Positions 23,540 through 30,700 of a stretch of 33,062 nucleotides of DNA are shown in pieces (position 1 is the first letter of the stretch; each line of letters opens with the position of its first letter). Where the stretch lies: the NCBI GenBank assembly GCA_947626785.1, contig CANQTO010000033.1, forward strand, positions 1 to 33,062, in the 5' to 3' direction. A program made the position numbers and the translations under genes. The notes beneath the pieces were generated by a model. That model was not told the origin of the DNA. It saw only the letters and a program-made list of their open reading frames with translations, and made no database searches. The stretch is from an uncultured Oscillospiraceae bacterium (GTDB taxonomy: Bacteria; Bacillota; Clostridia; Oscillospirales; Oscillospiraceae).

Positions 23540-23757
23540 TCAGCTTGTATACAAAGTCCTTTGGACTTTGTATACAAGCTTCAGCGCCACTTTTTTTAGT
23601 AGGACAAAGTCCTTCTAAAAAAACTCGCTACGCTCGGCAAAAGCCCGGCAAGCCGGGCGTTTTGCTGGCGCCATCCAAACGCGAGGTGGGCCTTACCCCC
23701 TCGCGCACCCCCGCTGCTCACTTGTTTTTCATGCACAGCAAGGGGTTTGTCTACAGT
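23540..23757. repeat. Hairpin-rich dispersed repeat, copy B
   Basis: The partner of 9470-9682, in the same orientation. Hairpin 1 has perfect 18-bp arms (23542-23559, 23563-23580; loop TTT). Hairpin 2 has 15-bp arms with one mismatch (23591-23605, 23609-23623; loop AAA). Hairpin 3 spans 23637-23665 (GCAAAA..GCCCGGC AA GCCGGGC..TTTTGC). GCGCCA/TGGCGC segments again flank hairpins 2 and 3, and CGCGAGG/CCTCGCG (about 23680-23705) adds a fourth. The conserved tail ends near CATGCACAGCA and CTACAG. It lies between the DUF1540 and yraN genes, which are convergent. Confidence 0.85.
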
Positions 23758-23759
23758 CT

Positions 23760-23786
23760 GTCTCCGGGCGGTCTCCGCCCGGAGAC
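23760..23786. terminator. Strong GC hairpin after yraN
   Basis: Perfect 12-bp arms GTCTCCGGGCGG / CCGCCCGGAGAC with a 3-nt loop, 9 bp beyond the yraN stop codon. The plus strand continues ATATTTTGTC. It most likely ends the lepB-rbgA-rnhB-yraN transcript, though no long minus-strand U-run follows. The 9-bp sequence TTTGTCTAC occurs on both sides (about 23746-23754 and 23791-23799). Confidence 0.6.
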
Positions 23787-23795
23787 ATATTTTGT

Positions 23796-24155
23796 CTACT
23801 GAAAGGCGTCCCGGATATGCTCGATGCGGACGCTGCCCTCCTGCCCCTGGGGCGCGTAGATCTCGATCACGTCGAAGCGGGGCTGGAGCTCCGTCTCGTT
23901 CTGCTCCAGCCACAGGGAGGCCGCCGCTTTGATCCGCTCCTGCTTGGCCCGGGTCACGAACTCCCTGGCCTGGGCAAAGCGGGCGTCCTTGCGGAGCTTG
24001 ACCTCCACGAAGGCCAACACCCGGCCCCGGCGGGCGATAATGTCGATCTCCCCCAATCGGCAGGAGAAGTTCATCCCCTCGATCCGGTAGCCCCGGCGGC
24101 GCAGCCAGGCGGCCGCCCGCTCCTCGCCCCAGCGGCCCAGCCCCCGGGCGTCCAT
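23796..24155 (-). CDS. yraN: YraN/UPF0102 family endonuclease-like protein
   Basis: A 119-residue protein with the restriction-endonuclease-like core: G-E-I-D38 then E51-V-K53 (GEIDIIARRGRVLAFVEVK), the metal-binding D-ExK pattern of this family. The N-terminal GRWGEERAAAWLRRRGYRI is also diagnostic. Function is uncertain; it is thought to act on DNA, possibly in recombination or natural transformation. The start overlaps the rnhB stop by 1 nt (TGATG). rnhB-yraN adjacency is common in Firmicutes. Confidence 0.9.
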   Translation of the reverse strand: MDARGLGRWGEERAAAWLRRRGYRIEGMNFSCRLGEIDIIARRGRVLAFVEVKLRKDARFAQAREFVTRAKQERIKAAASLWLEQNETELQPRFDVIEIYAPQGQEGSVRIEHIRDAFQ

Positions 24156-24754
24156 CAGTGCATCCTCCGCAGGAAGCTGAGGCGGTGGACCGGCGAGGGG
24201 CCGTACTGCTGCAGGGCCTCATAGTGCTGGGCGGTGCCGTAGCCCTTGTGCTTTTCAAAATGGTACTGGGGGTACTGCTCCGAAAGCTCCAGCATGATCC
24301 GGTCCCGGCTGACCTTGGCCAGCACCGAGGCCGCCGCGATATCGGCGCAGCGGGCGTCCCCCTTGACGACGCAGCGGCTGGGCATGGCGATCCCCCTGTT
24401 CCGGTTGCCGTCGATCAGGGCCAGCTCTGGCTTGACCGGCAGCTGTTCGATGGCCCGGTTCATAGCCAGAAAAGTGGCCTCCAGGATGTTCAGCTCCTCG
24501 ATCTCCTCCACGGAGGCGAAGGCGACGGCCCAGGCCAGCGCCCGCTCCGTGATGGGTCCGTAGAGCGCCTCCCGCTTTTTCTCGGAGAGCTTCTTGGAGT
24601 CGTTCAGGCCGGGGATCTCCAGGCCCCGGGGCAGGATCACTGCCGCGGCGCAGACCGGCCCCGCCAGGGGGCCCCGCCCGGCCTCGTCCACCCCGCACAG
24701 GAGAGAGACGCCGCTGTCATAGATCTCGTTTTCCAGCTCCCATAGTTCAGGCAT
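24155..24754 (-). CDS. rnhB: Ribonuclease HII
   Basis: A 199-residue RNase HII that removes RNA and single ribonucleotides embedded in DNA. The signature DEAGRGPLAGPV begins at residue 23 (metal ligands D23, E24), with further ligands D115 (ALIDGN) and an Asp in KGDARCAD (133 or 138). DSKKLSEKKRE and AASVLAKVSRD are also family motifs. GGAGGAG lies before the ATG, which is inside the end of rbgA (8-bp overlap). Confidence 0.96.
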   Translation of the reverse strand: MPELWELENEIYDSGVSLLCGVDEAGRGPLAGPVCAAAVILPRGLEIPGLNDSKKLSEKKREALYGPITERALAWAVAFASVEEIEELNILEATFLAMNRAIEQLPVKPELALIDGNRNRGIAMPSRCVVKGDARCADIAAASVLAKVSRDRIMLELSEQYPQYHFEKHKGYGTAQHYEALQQYGPSPVHRLSFLRRMH

Positions 24755-25622
24755 CCGGCTCCTCCAAGGTCAGGCGGCCCAGCTTGCCGTCGTGATATTC
24801 TCCCAGCAGGGTGTTGGCCATCCGCTCCAGGTCGACTTCACCCTTTGACACCAGAAAGCCCCGCTTTTTCGCCGCCTGCTCCAGAAGGTCAAAGCCGTTG
24901 GCCTCCGGGTCCGGAGTAAACTTATAGCGCTCCTGGATGGCCTGGGGGTAAAAGCGGCGCAGCCGCAGCATGAAATTGGCGGCCAGGGTCTCCTTGTCCA
25001 GCACATCGGCCTTGATGGCGTTGGTGACGGCCAGCAGCTCCCCCACCTCCTGGCTGTCGAACTTCGGCCAGAGGACGCCGGGGGTATCCAGCAGCTCCAG
25101 GCCCCGGTCGATGCTGATCCACTGCTTGCCACGGGTGACGCCGGGCTTGTCCCCGGCCAGGGCCGCCTTGCGCCCCGCCGCCTTGTTGATAAAGCTGGAC
25201 TTGCCCACGTTGGGGATCCCCAGCACCATCACCCGCAGGGGCCGGCCGGCCTGGCCCTTGGCCTCATAGTCCCGGAGCTTGGCGGCCAGCAGCCGCCGCA
25301 CGGCGGGGGCAAAGTCTTTGACCCCCCGGCCGGTCCGGGCGTCGGTCTCCAAAACGGCAAAGCCCTGCTCTTCAAAATGGCGCTTCCAGCGCCCGGTCAT
25401 CGCCGGGTCCGCTAGGTCCGCCCGGTTGAGCACCAGCAGACGGGGCTTTCCGGCGCAGAGCTTATCGATATCCGGGTTGCGGCTGGCCCGGGGGATGCGG
25501 GCGTCCACCAGCTCGCACACGGCGTCCACCAGCTTCAGGTTGTCCCCGATCATCCGCATGGCCTTGGTCATATGGCCCGGATACCACTGGATATTCAGTT
25601 TTTCGTAGTCGTTCAATCCCAT
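24747..25622 (-). CDS. rbgA: Ribosome biogenesis GTPase RbgA/YlqF
   Basis: A 291-residue circularly permuted GTPase needed for late 50S assembly. The G motifs come in the permuted order: G4 NRAD (66-69), then G1 GIPNVGKSS (135-143), G2 GVTRG (161-165) and G3 DTPG (179-182). The N-terminal IQWYPGHMTKA and the C-terminal ANTAR-like RNA-binding tail also fit. It overlaps lepB by 10 bp and rnhB by 8 bp. The lepB-rbgA-rnhB order is the Bacillus arrangement. Confidence 0.95.
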   Translation of the reverse strand: MGLNDYEKLNIQWYPGHMTKAMRMIGDNLKLVDAVCELVDARIPRASRNPDIDKLCAGKPRLLVLNRADLADPAMTGRWKRHFEEQGFAVLETDARTGRGVKDFAPAVRRLLAAKLRDYEAKGQAGRPLRVMVLGIPNVGKSSFINKAAGRKAALAGDKPGVTRGKQWISIDRGLELLDTPGVLWPKFDSQEVGELLAVTNAIKADVLDKETLAANFMLRLRRFYPQAIQERYKFTPDPEANGFDLLEQAAKKRGFLVSKGEVDLERMANTLLGEYHDGKLGRLTLEEPDA

Positions 25623-26206
25623 CCGTGCACCAGTCTAAAGCCGTCCAACGGGAAGATCACCCCGTACACCTTGCCTAAGATCAGCCGCTCGTCCACCATG
25701 CCGATAGCGCTGTGACGGCTGTCGGTAGAGGCGTTGCGGTTGTCCCCCAGGACAAAGACGCAGCCCTCCGGCACCTCCGCCGGGCCGATGAACTGGAGCT
25801 GGGTCTTGGTCGGCTCATTGATATAGTCCTCCTCCAGGGGCTGCCCGTCCACATAGACGACGCCCGCCTGGAAGTCGATATTCACGGTCTGCCCGCCGGT
25901 GGCGATGACCCGCTTGACCAGGGCCTTGTTGGGGTCGTAGTTCTCCGCCCGGAAGACCACCACATCCCCCTGCTTTGCCTTATAAAACAAATCGGACACC
26001 AGCATCTTGTCCCCGTTGTTGAGGGTAGGGAGCATGGAGGTGCCGCTGACGTCGATCACCCGCACGAAATAGATAAAGAAGACCACGCAGACGATCAGCG
26101 CCATCAGCAGGCACTGGATCCAGTCGTACAGGTCCCGCCGGAACTGCACGTCCGCCGGGAGCTGCTTGCGCTCCTCTTTTTTCTTCTGTCTCTCGCTTCT
26201 GCTCAT
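25613..26206 (-). CDS. lepB: Type I signal peptidase
   Basis: A 197-residue membrane serine protease that cleaves Sec and Tat signal peptides. A basic cytoplasmic N-terminus (1-26) precedes a single transmembrane helix at about 30-49. The catalytic dyad is S57 (SGTSMLPTL) and K98 (ALVKRVIA), and box E GDNRNASTDSR is present. Length is typical for Gram-positive LepB (SipS-like). ATG 26206 is preceded by GAAAGGAG. It is the first gene of the lepB-rbgA-rnhB-yraN operon, with its own promoter. Confidence 0.95.
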   Translation of the reverse strand: MSRSERQKKKEERKQLPADVQFRRDLYDWIQCLLMALIVCVVFFIYFVRVIDVSGTSMLPTLNNGDKMLVSDLFYKAKQGDVVVFRAENYDPNKALVKRVIATGGQTVNIDFQAGVVYVDGQPLEEDYINEPTKTQLQFIGPAEVPEGCVFVLGDNRNASTDSRHSAIGMVDERLILGKVYGVIFPLDGFRLVHGWD

Positions 26207-26243
26207 GGTATGCTCCTTTCGCAGATGGTTTGCTTAAGAAGAT

Positions 26244-26273
26244 ATTATACACCTTAACATGCCGCTCTGGCAA
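26244..26273 (-). promoter_or_regulatory. Promoter of the lepB operon
   Basis: TTGCCA (26273-26268), 18-bp spacer, TATAAT (26249-26244), giving a leader of about 35 nt before the lepB ATG at 26206. Confidence 0.75.
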
Positions 26274-26295
26274 CTGTTTTGTTTTCCCAGGCGTC

Positions 26296-26324
26296 TTGAA
26301 GAACCTTGCGGCCTATGGTACAAT
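26296..26324 (+). promoter_or_regulatory. Promoter of the plus-strand glycosyltransferase gene
   Basis: TTGAAG (26296-26301), 17-bp spacer, TACAAT (26319-26324), back to back with the lepB promoter; the start codon at 26353 follows a GAAGGAGG site. Confidence 0.75.
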
Positions 26325-26352
26325 AGCGGCAGCATCTGAAGGAGGCCCGCCT

Positions 26353-27339
26353 ATGCTCAAGCTCAGTATCGTCATCCCCGTATACAACGTGGAAAAATAC
26401 CTCCCCGCCTGCCTGGACTCCGTCCTCTGCCCGGAGCGGGAGGGCTATGAGATCATTGCCGTGAACGACGGCTCCACCGACGGCTCCACCGCCATCTGCG
26501 CCGAGTACACCGAACGCTGGCCGGGCCTTGTCCGCACGGTGACGACCCCTAACGGCGGCCTGGGCCACGCCCGGAACACCGGGCTGGAGCTGGCCCGGGG
26601 CAAGTATCTGCTCTTCCTGGACGGGGACGACTCCCTGTTTGACAACGCCCTGCCGGAGATCCTGGAGACGGCGGAGGAGGACTTTGACATCTGCTTTTTT
26701 GACCTGGTCTCCGTCACGGAGAGCGGCAAAGCGCTGAAGACCACGCCGGGCTGCGCCCGGGAGGGGGCCTTCCGCCTGGAGGACTACCCTGAGCTGCTGT
26801 TCGAGACGCCCAGCGCCTGCTGCAAGCTCTGGCGGAGGGAGCTGTTCACCGGCAGCGGCATCCGCTTCCCGGACTGGCTCTGGTTCGAGGACATGGCCAC
26901 CAGCCCCCTGCTCTACGCCAAGGCCGGCAAGCTGCTCTCCGTACGCAAGAGCTGGTACCGCTACCTCCAGCGGGCCGGGTCCATCACCAATTCCGCCAGC
27001 CTCTCCCGGAACCTGGAGATCATCACCGCCGTGGACGCGGTCCTGGAGGGCTACAAGGCCCTGGGCCTGTATGAAAAATACCTGCCCCAGCTGGAGTACA
27101 TGGCCTTTTATAACCAGCTGCTGACCTCCAGCACCCGAGTCAATCTCATCGACCGGAACAGCCCGGTGCAGGACCGGCTCCTGGAGGACTTCAGGGAGAA
27201 ATTCCCCCGCTACCGGGAAAACCGCTACATACAAGAAATGCCCGGGAAATACAAGCTGCTCCTCTCCCTCATCGAGCGCCGGCAGCGCCTGGCGCTGAAC
27301 CTGGTCATGCGGCTCAACAACCGAGTCAAAGGAAAATAG
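26353..27339 (+). CDS. Glycosyltransferase family 2
   Basis: A 328-residue GT-A fold transferase. The N-terminal LSIVIPVYNVEKYLPACLDS and NDGSTDGS (38-45) bind the nucleotide sugar, and DGDD (90-93) is the metal-binding DxD-type motif. A tryptophan-rich WYRYLQRAGS segment lies near 200-215. It transfers an activated sugar to an acceptor in making a surface glycan; donor and acceptor cannot be told from sequence. Start ATG 26353 is fixed by GGAGG; the frame opens further upstream through the promoter. It converges with a related transferase on the minus strand. Confidence 0.88.
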   Translation: MLKLSIVIPVYNVEKYLPACLDSVLCPEREGYEIIAVNDGSTDGSTAICAEYTERWPGLVRTVTTPNGGLGHARNTGLELARGKYLLFLDGDDSLFDNALPEILETAEEDFDICFFDLVSVTESGKALKTTPGCAREGAFRLEDYPELLFETPSACCKLWRRELFTGSGIRFPDWLWFEDMATSPLLYAKAGKLLSVRKSWYRYLQRAGSITNSASLSRNLEIITAVDAVLEGYKALGLYEKYLPQLEYMAFYNQLLTSSTRVNLIDRNSPVQDRLLEDFREKFPRYRENRYIQEMPGKYKLLLSLIERRQRLALNLVMRLNNRVKGK

Positions 27340-27352
27340 GGGATCTGAAGAA

Positions 27353-27384
27353 ACCGCCCGCTGCTCTTTTGAACAGCGGACGGT
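27353..27384. terminator. Terminator between convergent glycosyltransferase genes
   Basis: 14-bp arms at 27353-27366 and 27371-27384 with a TTTT loop. Two positions do not pair in the plus-strand RNA but are G-U wobbles in the minus-strand RNA, so it probably serves the minus-strand gene foremost. T-rich sequence follows in both directions. Confidence 0.7.
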
Positions 27385-27387
27385 CTT

Positions 27388-28329
27388 TTACTCGTTCCGT
27401 TTTTTCTCGTTGCGCCGCAGGATCCAGCGCACCGGCGCGTAGATCCCAGCGAAATAGGCCAGCTCCACGATCTTGCCCTTGACCGGCTCCTCCCGGAAGG
27501 CCTCCGTTTTCACCAGGGAGGGCAGATTCTCCCGGGCGTAGGCCCGGAGCTCTTTCAGGACCTCTCTCCGGTCCGGGCTGTCCTGCACGTTGACCCGGTT
27601 GATCGTATAGCGCAGCAGATGCCGCACCACCAGCGTCTCGAACCAATCCCGCCGCCCGGCCTCCAGCAGGGGGCCCTTCAGCAGCTCCAGGATCGTGATC
27701 ATCTCCAGGTTCCGCCTGGCGTTTTTGTTGTTCATGGTGGAGGTCTGGCCCCGCCGGTAATAGTACAGCGGCTCCGGCACATCGGCCACCTTCTCCACCC
27801 GGAGCAGCAGCCGCACCACATAGGCCAAGTCCTCATACCAGAGGCCCTCGGCAAACTCTATGCCCTCAGCCGCGCTGCGCCGGACCAGCTTGTTCCAGAC
27901 GGCGGTGTCGAGATTTTCCTTCTTCTGGCCGGTCATGGAGAAGTAATCCTGCCGCCCGTCTTCCCGGCACGCATAGGCGTCGCACTGGGCCAGTTCCGCC
28001 CCGGCCGCCTCCGCCGCGTCATAGAGCTTTTCAAACATGCGCGGGTCGGCCCAGTCGTCGCTGTCCACAAAGCCCAGGTACTCGCCCCGGGCCTGGCGGA
28101 TGGCGATGTTCCGGGCCCTGCCCTGGCCGCCGTTTTCAACAGCGATACAGCGGATGAGCCTGGGGAACTTCTCCCGGTACTCGTCGATAATGGTCTGGGA
28201 GCCGTCGGTGGAGCCATCGTTGACAAGCAGGATCTCGTAGTCGTCGATCGTCTGCTCCACCAGGGAGTCCAGGCAGCGGCGCAGATACTTCTCCGCGTTG
28301 TACACCGGCACGATGACGCTCAGCTTCAT
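27388..28329 (-). CDS. Glycosyltransferase family 2 (CpsJ/EpsJ-like)
   Basis: A 313-residue transferase with LSVIVPVYNAEKYLRRCLDSL, VNDGSTDGS (36-44), GQGRARN and VDSDDWAD (88-95). A conserved WYEDL near residue 170 is typical of the CpsJ/WaaE-like branch of GT2. It overlaps the membrane polymerase/ligase-like gene by 4 bp (ATGA), so both probably act in one pathway, a cell-surface polysaccharide. It is related to the transferase on the opposite strand. Sugar and linkage are unknown. Confidence 0.88.
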   Translation of the reverse strand: MKLSVIVPVYNAEKYLRRCLDSLVEQTIDDYEILLVNDGSTDGSQTIIDEYREKFPRLIRCIAVENGGQGRARNIAIRQARGEYLGFVDSDDWADPRMFEKLYDAAEAAGAELAQCDAYACREDGRQDYFSMTGQKKENLDTAVWNKLVRRSAAEGIEFAEGLWYEDLAYVVRLLLRVEKVADVPEPLYYYRRGQTSTMNNKNARRNLEMITILELLKGPLLEAGRRDWFETLVVRHLLRYTINRVNVQDSPDRREVLKELRAYARENLPSLVKTEAFREEPVKGKIVELAYFAGIYAPVRWILRRNEKKRNE

Positions 28330-29798
28330 GTCCTGTTCTCCTCCCCGGCCGGGCAGCGGACCGTCTGGTAATAGATCAGCCCCAGCACCACCGCCATGTA
28401 GATAGACACATTGGGCCGGCGGAGGATGGCCCCGGAGAGCTGGGCCAGGCCGATCTGGAGCAGCAGGCAGAGCAGCAGGCTGAAATTAAAGCTGGTGAAG
28501 CTGCCCTTAAAGTCCCGGAGGAGCCGTTTCAGCACCAGATAGAGGAAGTACAGCACGAAGCCCGCGTAGAGGGCCAGGCCCAGGACGCCGAAGTAATACA
28601 GCAGCGCGGGCCAGTCGTTCTCCAGGTCCCGGATACCGCCGCTGCCGATGTTGCTCACCTCAAAGCCAAGGAGCTTGGTGAGGGTGTCGCTCTGCTGCCA
28701 GAGCAGGTGGGAATAGCAGAGCTTGATCTGCCGGGCGTCGATGAGCCGGGACACCTGGGTGCTGGCTTTGAAGTGCCGGATCACCGGCTCAAAGCCGAAA
28801 CGGTCAAACAGGTCGGGGATGGCACTTGTCATATATTTGGAATAGTAGTGGGCGTAGATATCCACCAGCTCCGGCTCGGCCAGGATCTCCTCCAGGCTCA
28901 TAGCGCTCAGGTCATAGCCCAGGGCCTGGGCCGAGGCCTCGATCTCCCCCTGCTGGGCGGAGGAGACGGATGCCATCAGCGCGGTCTCTTTGGCCCGGGG
29001 GGAATAGGGATAGATCACCGCCGACAGCAGGACCGCCGCCAGAAGGACGGCGATGGTCCGGCCCCGGAGCTTTCTCCCCAGGACCGGCTTTTCCATCAGC
29101 AGGAAGGCAGCAAAGCCCAGCAGAATAGCAAACAGGCCCAGATAGCAGGCCTTGGTGCCATTGATGATGTTCATCGCCATCACAACGGCCGGGATCGCCA
29201 CCGTCACCGCCAGCTTCTCCGAGCGCACAGCGGCATATACGGCAAAGACGGACAGGGTCACATAGATGATGCTGTTGGCGCAGCGGTTGTCCTCGATGAC
29301 CCAGCCGCTGAGTCCGATGCCCTCGGCGTAGGTGGCGGTGGAGGTGCCGGTCAGCACGGCCGCGGCAAAACCCAGCACCACCAGCACAGCCGCCGCCCAG
29401 ATCCCCCGGATCGCCTGTTTTTTCGTCCCCTCGTCCCGCAGGGCGAACACGAAGCAGACCGCCAGCACCGGCATCTGGGCCACCTTGGCCAGGTAGGAGA
29501 TATCAAAGAAGGGGTTTAAATAGCCCAGGCACAGGCAGTTGAGGACATGCAGCGCGCAGTAAGCGCCGATCCCCGCCAGGGCCAGGAGCAGCTTGATCTT
29601 CTCCTTCTTCTCCCGCAGCGTAAACAGCAGGACCAGCGGCAGGACCACCATCAGCGCCAGCCGGATATAGCCCGCCGCCGTGGCCACGGAGTTCCGGTTC
29701 CAATAGGCCAGGAAATCCAGCAGCGGCTGGACGGCGATCAGGCAGAAGAGCCAGCAGCTTTGAAGGGATACGCGCCGTTTTTCCGTATTTGCCATCAT
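28326..29798 (-). CDS. O-antigen ligase/polymerase-like membrane protein
   Basis: A 490-residue polytopic protein with about 10-11 membrane helices and a large extracytoplasmic loop in the region about 285-395, the layout of Wzy_C/O-antigen ligase-type proteins that join or polymerise lipid-linked glycans on the outer face. The conserved NGTKACYLGL stretch in the middle resembles the family's core. Start ATG 29798 is backed by AGGAGGATGG; it has its own promoter and is followed by a coupled GT2 gene. Exact role (polymerase or transferase of surface polysaccharide) is inferred. Confidence 0.75.
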   Translation of the reverse strand: MMANTEKRRVSLQSCWLFCLIAVQPLLDFLAYWNRNSVATAAGYIRLALMVVLPLVLLFTLREKKEKIKLLLALAGIGAYCALHVLNCLCLGYLNPFFDISYLAKVAQMPVLAVCFVFALRDEGTKKQAIRGIWAAAVLVVLGFAAAVLTGTSTATYAEGIGLSGWVIEDNRCANSIIYVTLSVFAVYAAVRSEKLAVTVAIPAVVMAMNIINGTKACYLGLFAILLGFAAFLLMEKPVLGRKLRGRTIAVLLAAVLLSAVIYPYSPRAKETALMASVSSAQQGEIEASAQALGYDLSAMSLEEILAEPELVDIYAHYYSKYMTSAIPDLFDRFGFEPVIRHFKASTQVSRLIDARQIKLCYSHLLWQQSDTLTKLLGFEVSNIGSGGIRDLENDWPALLYYFGVLGLALYAGFVLYFLYLVLKRLLRDFKGSFTSFNFSLLLCLLLQIGLAQLSGAILRRPNVSIYMAVVLGLIYYQTVRCPAGEENRT

Positions 29799-29843
29799 CC
29801 ATCCTCCTGTCCGCAGGGTATTTTCCGAAAAAGCTCTATTGGA

Positions 29844-29872
29844 AGTATAGCAGTAATCCGGCCAAATGTAAA
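29844..29872 (-). promoter_or_regulatory. Promoter of the O-antigen-ligase-like gene
   Basis: TTTACA (29872-29867), 17-bp spacer, TATACT (29849-29844), with the start codon about 45 bp downstream. Confidence 0.75.
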
Positions 29873-29926
29873 GAAGTTCTCGGTCCGGCTCCTTTGGTCA
29901 GCCTCTTCTTAAAAAATGTCAGGCTA

Positions 29927-29955
29927 TTGCTTTTATTCCGCGCGCCGTATAAAAT
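29927..29955 (+). promoter_or_regulatory. Probable promoter of the two-component genes
   Basis: TTGCTT (29927-29932), 17-bp spacer, TAAAAT (29950-29955); leader about 68 nt to the ATG at 30029. The stretch 29799-30028 otherwise holds no gene. Confidence 0.5.
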
Positions 29956-30028
29956 GAGTATGCGGCTGATACCCAAGGCCGCCCGAAGGCGAGTAAGGTC
30001 AAAACAAAGTCAAGGATGGGACCCGTAG

Positions 30029-30700
30029 ATGACAGTATATAAAATTATGATAATAGAGGACGATCCTCTCATACGCTCCGAGTTAAGGAATATGCTCTGT
30101 GGGAATGGCTATGACGCAGTTGCCGTTTCAGATTTCAGCACGACGATCACGGAAGTCAAAAGAGAAAACCCACAACTGATCATATTGGATATAAAGCTGC
30201 CCGGTGAAAATGGCTTTTCCCTATGTTCTCAGATCCGCACCTTTTCAAATGTGCCCATTGTCTTTGTGACAAGCTGTAATACCGATATGGACGAGCTGAA
30301 CAGCATCATGTTAGGCGGGGACGCCTATATAACGAAACCGTACAATACGGCTATTCTGTTAGCTAAAATCGCCTCGCTTCTCAAACGGGCATATCCGACT
30401 GGCAATCAGGAAGCTATGGCATATCAGGGGACATTTTTGCACCTGGAAACCAGCAAACTTGAATGTAATGGGCAGCAGATCGAACTCACAAAAAACGAGC
30501 TCAAAATCATGTATTATCTCTATAAGAACGCCGGGAAGATCTGCTCACGAAATGACCTGATCGATTTTCTTTGGGACAACCAGCTCTATGTGGACGACAA
30601 TGCTCTGAGTGTGAATGTCAATCGGATCCGGGACAAATTGTCTGCTATCGGTCTGCATGATTTTATCAAGACAAAGCATAGACAGGGGTATTTTATATGA
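30029..30700 (+). CDS. OmpR-family response regulator (BceR-like)
   Basis: A 223-residue regulator. The receiver domain (about 4-117) has the acidic pocket E10-D11-D12, phosphoacceptor D54 (ILDIKLPGENG) and K103 (YITKPY). A winged-helix DNA-binding domain follows (about 128-222: LTKNELKIMYYLYKNAGKICSR, NVNRIRDKL, RQGYFI). The next gene is its kinase (ATGA overlap), then a BceA-type ATPase, so it probably activates the transporter in response to cell-wall-active peptides. Codon use is more A/T-rich than upstream genes. Confidence 0.92.
   Translation: MTVYKIMIIEDDPLIRSELRNMLCGNGYDAVAVSDFSTTITEVKRENPQLIILDIKLPGENGFSLCSQIRTFSNVPIVFVTSCNTDMDELNSIMLGGDAYITKPYNTAILLAKIASLLKRAYPTGNQEAMAYQGTFLHLETSKLECNGQQIELTKNELKIMYYLYKNAGKICSRNDLIDFLWDNQLYVDDNALSVNVNRIRDKLSAIGLHDFIKTKHRQGYFI

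Noticed and set aside
23512-23802. 96-codon open frame across repeat copy B, with a similar peptide in the same frame of copy A
   Set aside because: The shared peptide follows from the DNA repeat; it crosses several hairpins, has no ribosome binding site and the two copies do not keep a common start or stop. A small protein cannot be fully excluded.
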